This document shows positions 62,001 through 64,000 of a stretch of DNA of 64,000 nucleotides, in pieces. This stretch comes from Lantana camara (lineage: Eukaryota > Streptophyta > Magnoliopsida > Lamiales > Verbenaceae). Within the stretch, counting starts at the first letter, position 1; every line of letters begins with the position of its first letter. The translations under genes were made by a program, and so were the position numbers. The notes below the pieces were generated by a model. It searched no databases. It saw only the letters and a program-made list of their open reading frames with translations, and had not been told where the DNA came from. The DNA lies in the NCBI GenBank assembly GCA_037501455.1, contig CM074863.1, positions 15,806,001-15,870,000 of the forward strand, written 5' to 3'.

Positions 62001-62234
62001 ACATATATAAAAAATAAAAATAAAAAAAATTATATGTCGGGGAATTCGGGTACCCGAACTCCCCAATCGGGTAGTATATTAGACCCCGATCCCGATCCCG
62101 TATTTTTGAGTCGGGATCGGGTACCCGTCCCGACTATTCAAAAACCCGATTTCCCCATCCCGATCGAGAAATACCCGATCGGGTCGGGACGGTTCTCGAA
62201 TTCCCCGATCCCGATGCCCACCCCTAATAACACG

Positions 62235-62713
62235 CGGAGCCATGTTTGCATTTCCAAATATATCCCCATCACATATAAATTCATTTACATCTTTAATTAC
62301 ATCGCGGCATGGGGAGCTGACAGGTGCCCCATTAAGGCCTTGCATTAAATGCTCGATCGGCCACTACGCTAGTGGAATAATGCGCTGGTCAGTCGGAGAT
62401 TGTGGGTCGATCCCAACAGATGCGATTAGTCCGAGCATTTGGGTCGATACTCCTGTGAGGTAATTCTCGCGGGGTAAATGGGTCTCTGAGTAGGATGGTC
62501 GAAAGGTGATCTCCGAGCGAGATTTGACCCCCGATCGTCCACGTGGGGCAAGGTGATTGGCTTAGACCGACAGCGGGTACGTGCCACGTCATAAGCCCCC
62601 CGAAATGTCATCTGCTAGGGCTGACGTGGCAGAGGCGTTTCAAATCCCAAGAGTGGGACCCGCTGTAATCATTACGCCGTTTCACCTTCTAGATTCCCGC
62701 CCATTTTTATCCC
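62235..62713. other. Right flank of the nest: upstream region of the next gene
   Basis: Non-coding. It contains cattaaatgctcgatcgg and tgccacgtcataag/ctgacgtggcag ACGT-type motifs, as in Tat LTR or promoter regions. No LTR boundary was found. Confidence 0.4.
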
Positions 62714-62721
62714 TATAAATA
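62714..62721 (+). promoter_or_regulatory. TATA box of the PF04195-like gene
   Basis: tataaata, 322 bases before the ATG. A leader exon to 62870 and an intron 62871-63034 (gtaata...ctgtag) follow. Confidence 0.65.
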
Positions 62722-63035
62722 GTTCCCTCTGTAAATCCATTTGTTACTTTTGCGACGGAGAATTGAAGAGAGTTCCGAGCCATTTTCGATCGATAAAGAG
62801 TCCTTTGTGTGTTGAATTTCGGGGTCGCTTGCTTTGTAAGAGGACCGTTCGGATTTTCAGAAAACAAAAGGTAATATTTCCGATCTGTTGTTCGATTTTC
62901 TTTCTCTATGCTTTTTATTTTCCTTTTCGATTGCCTCGAGGGAGAGGTGTACCACTTCCCTCTTCGAAGGCTTCCTCTCCCTCGATTTGTTCGTATCCGA
63001 GCTACACCATAAAAATGAGGTTTTTGTCCTGTAGG

Positions 63036-64000
63036 ATGTCAACAAATCGAGTGGAGACTGGCCCCGGAGGGGAGGGAGTGGCGACCGCGAGTTCGACATC
63101 GGATTCCGGAGAGACCATGGAGACGAGGTCGACGAATCCTCAGGGGAGGGATGAGTTTGTCGAGGTCGTAGAGGTTTCGGAGCCTTTGTCCGAGGATGAG
63201 ACAACAGAGGTGGCAGTACCTCGGGAGTCAGGAGAGGTGACGTCGACTTCAGGTCGACTAGAGGAGGAGGAAGAGGAGGAGGAGATAGAGAATTTAGAGC
63301 CAGAGGGTTGGCTACAAAACGACCCTCGAGCCATTACCTGCTCGATATCCGAGGACAAACTTGGAGAGGTCCAGAAATGGTTGTTTGGGGGGGCTCCGGA
63401 GTATGGGGGTTATCGAGTGATTAGGCCCCAGTCAGGAGATCGCATGACCGACCCGCCGCCCAACTGTATCGCAATCAACTATTTGGCGGTCAAAAATGGG
63501 TTTAGGGTGCCCATTCCCGAGGAGATGGTCTACTTCTTTAATACCCTTAGGATTAGTCCATTGCAGTTGATGCCCAATTCTTACGCCATGGTAAACGGAT
63601 TGAGGGCTTTGTTGAGGTGCTTGGGAATGAAGGTCAACATCTACTACATTTTCAAGATCTTCCAAGCCGGATTGACGACCGAGACCTCGAAGTCTGGCCC
63701 GGGGTATATCCAACTGCAGTCGAAGAGTAATTATCGGATCGTTAGGTCGCCTACTTCGTCGAACGGCAAGGGATGGAAGCAGAGATTTGTTTTCATCGAG
63801 AGTGAAAAGGGTTGGCCCGGCCTAAAATATCCGGGATGGAGCTGGGTTGCTCGATCGGACCTTCCGAGGGGGCATCCGGGTTGGCCAAACACTTTGATGG
63901 CGGCCTTGAGGAGGATGGGAAGTGTGGAGTCGGAGGACATGGTGGCTCCCCAATCATTAATCGAGCTGGGGCTCGCGCCGGGAGTCAGGAAGTACTTCGA
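63036..64000 (+). CDS. PF04195-like retroelement-associated protein, N-terminal part, cut by window end
   Basis: The ATG at 63036 comes one base after an acceptor (ctgtag). The frame is open without a stop to the last base (321 complete codons). The N terminus is acidic with a Glu run near residues 70-78. The domain after about residue 135 (AINYLAVKNGFRVPIPEEM, then LRISPLQLMPN) matches the domain in exon 1 of the antisense Tat gene at 60215-59120 (GLRFPISVSM, LGLCPSQIVPN), though divergently. A TATA box and leader intron suggest it is a complete transcription unit. It is probably the antisense gene of a second Tat-type element, or a domesticated copy. No gag-pol of that element is inside the window. 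Confidence 0.75.
   Translation, partial: MSTNRVETGPGGEGVATASSTSDSGETMETRSTNPQGRDEFVEVVEVSEPLSEDETTEVAVPRESGEVTSTSGRLEEEEEEEEIENLEPEGWLQNDPRAITCSISEDKLGEVQKWLFGGAPEYGGYRVIRPQSGDRMTDPPPNCIAINYLAVKNGFRVPIPEEMVYFFNTLRISPLQLMPNSYAMVNGLRALLRCLGMKVNIYYIFKIFQAGLTTETSKSGPGYIQLQSKSNYRIVRSPTSSNGKGWKQRFVFIESEKGWPGLKYPGWSWVARSDLPRGHPGWPNTLMAALRRMGSVESEDMVAPQSLIELGLAPGVRKYF

Larger units (their letters stand above)
39350..62226. mobile_element. hAT-like non-autonomous element, outer shell of a three-level nest
   Basis: Terminal inverted repeats taggggtgggc (39350) and gcccacccccta-type end (62216-62226, gcccacccta with one extra c run) face each other. The eight bases ataacacg are duplicated exactly outside (39342-39349 and 62227-62234), the size for hAT elements. 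Subterminal regions are rich in cggggaattcgggtaccc motifs. Without the inserted retrotransposon the element is about 1.15 kb and codes for nothing. Its AT microsatellite was the landing site of the Tat element. Confidence 0.85.

Overview
This window is plant nuclear DNA, most likely from a eudicot and possibly an asterid. It carries spliceosomal introns, plant-specific gene families (a heat-stress transcription factor, an IQM calmodulin-binding protein, a DUF3511 protein, a DnaJ-DUF3444 protein), plant retrotransposon lineages with tRNA primer sites, and long AT-rich spacers. The species cannot be named from the sequence.

Layout. Positions 1-8240 are a decayed transposon block: a plant-mobile-domain (PMD) pseudogene on +, two related short reading frames of unknown family on -, a 71-bp triple repeat, a Mutator-like (MULE) transposase with three lesions, and a scattered family of short hairpins with TTCCGC/GCGGAA arms. 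Positions 8300-38100 are the gene-bearing part: a class A heat-stress factor (9450-11262, +), a four-exon small protein with a duplicated domain (14223-16185, -), an IQM gene (24754-27532, +), a DUF3511 gene (31362-31793, -) and a J-domain/DUF3444 gene (33687-36062, -, with a long 5'UTR intron). Between and inside these genes lie small mobile elements: a foldback element, a SINE with a 15-bp target duplication, Tourist-like MITEs in IQM introns, and an 804-bp inverted-repeat element with a 9-10 bp duplication.

Positions 39350-62226 form a three-level nest with traceable ends. A hAT-like non-autonomous element (target duplication ataacacg) was split by a Ty3/gypsy Tat-type retrotransposon (39883-61600, 788-bp LTRs). 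That element was in turn split by a Ty1/copia element (48422-57521, 2270-bp LTRs, target duplication ccttc). The copia element has an intact pol-type reading frame but almost no gag. The Tat element carries a three-exon gene on its opposite strand, and the copia insertion cut its last exon. The reading frame of that gene is otherwise open. A homologous gene with its own TATA box and 5'UTR intron begins at 63036 and runs off the window.

The host genes are unrelated single genes with no operon-like logic. The coherent story here is transposon nesting, and the most unusual items are the gag-less young copia element, the split antisense gene, and the unexplained small repeats and reading frames at the left end.
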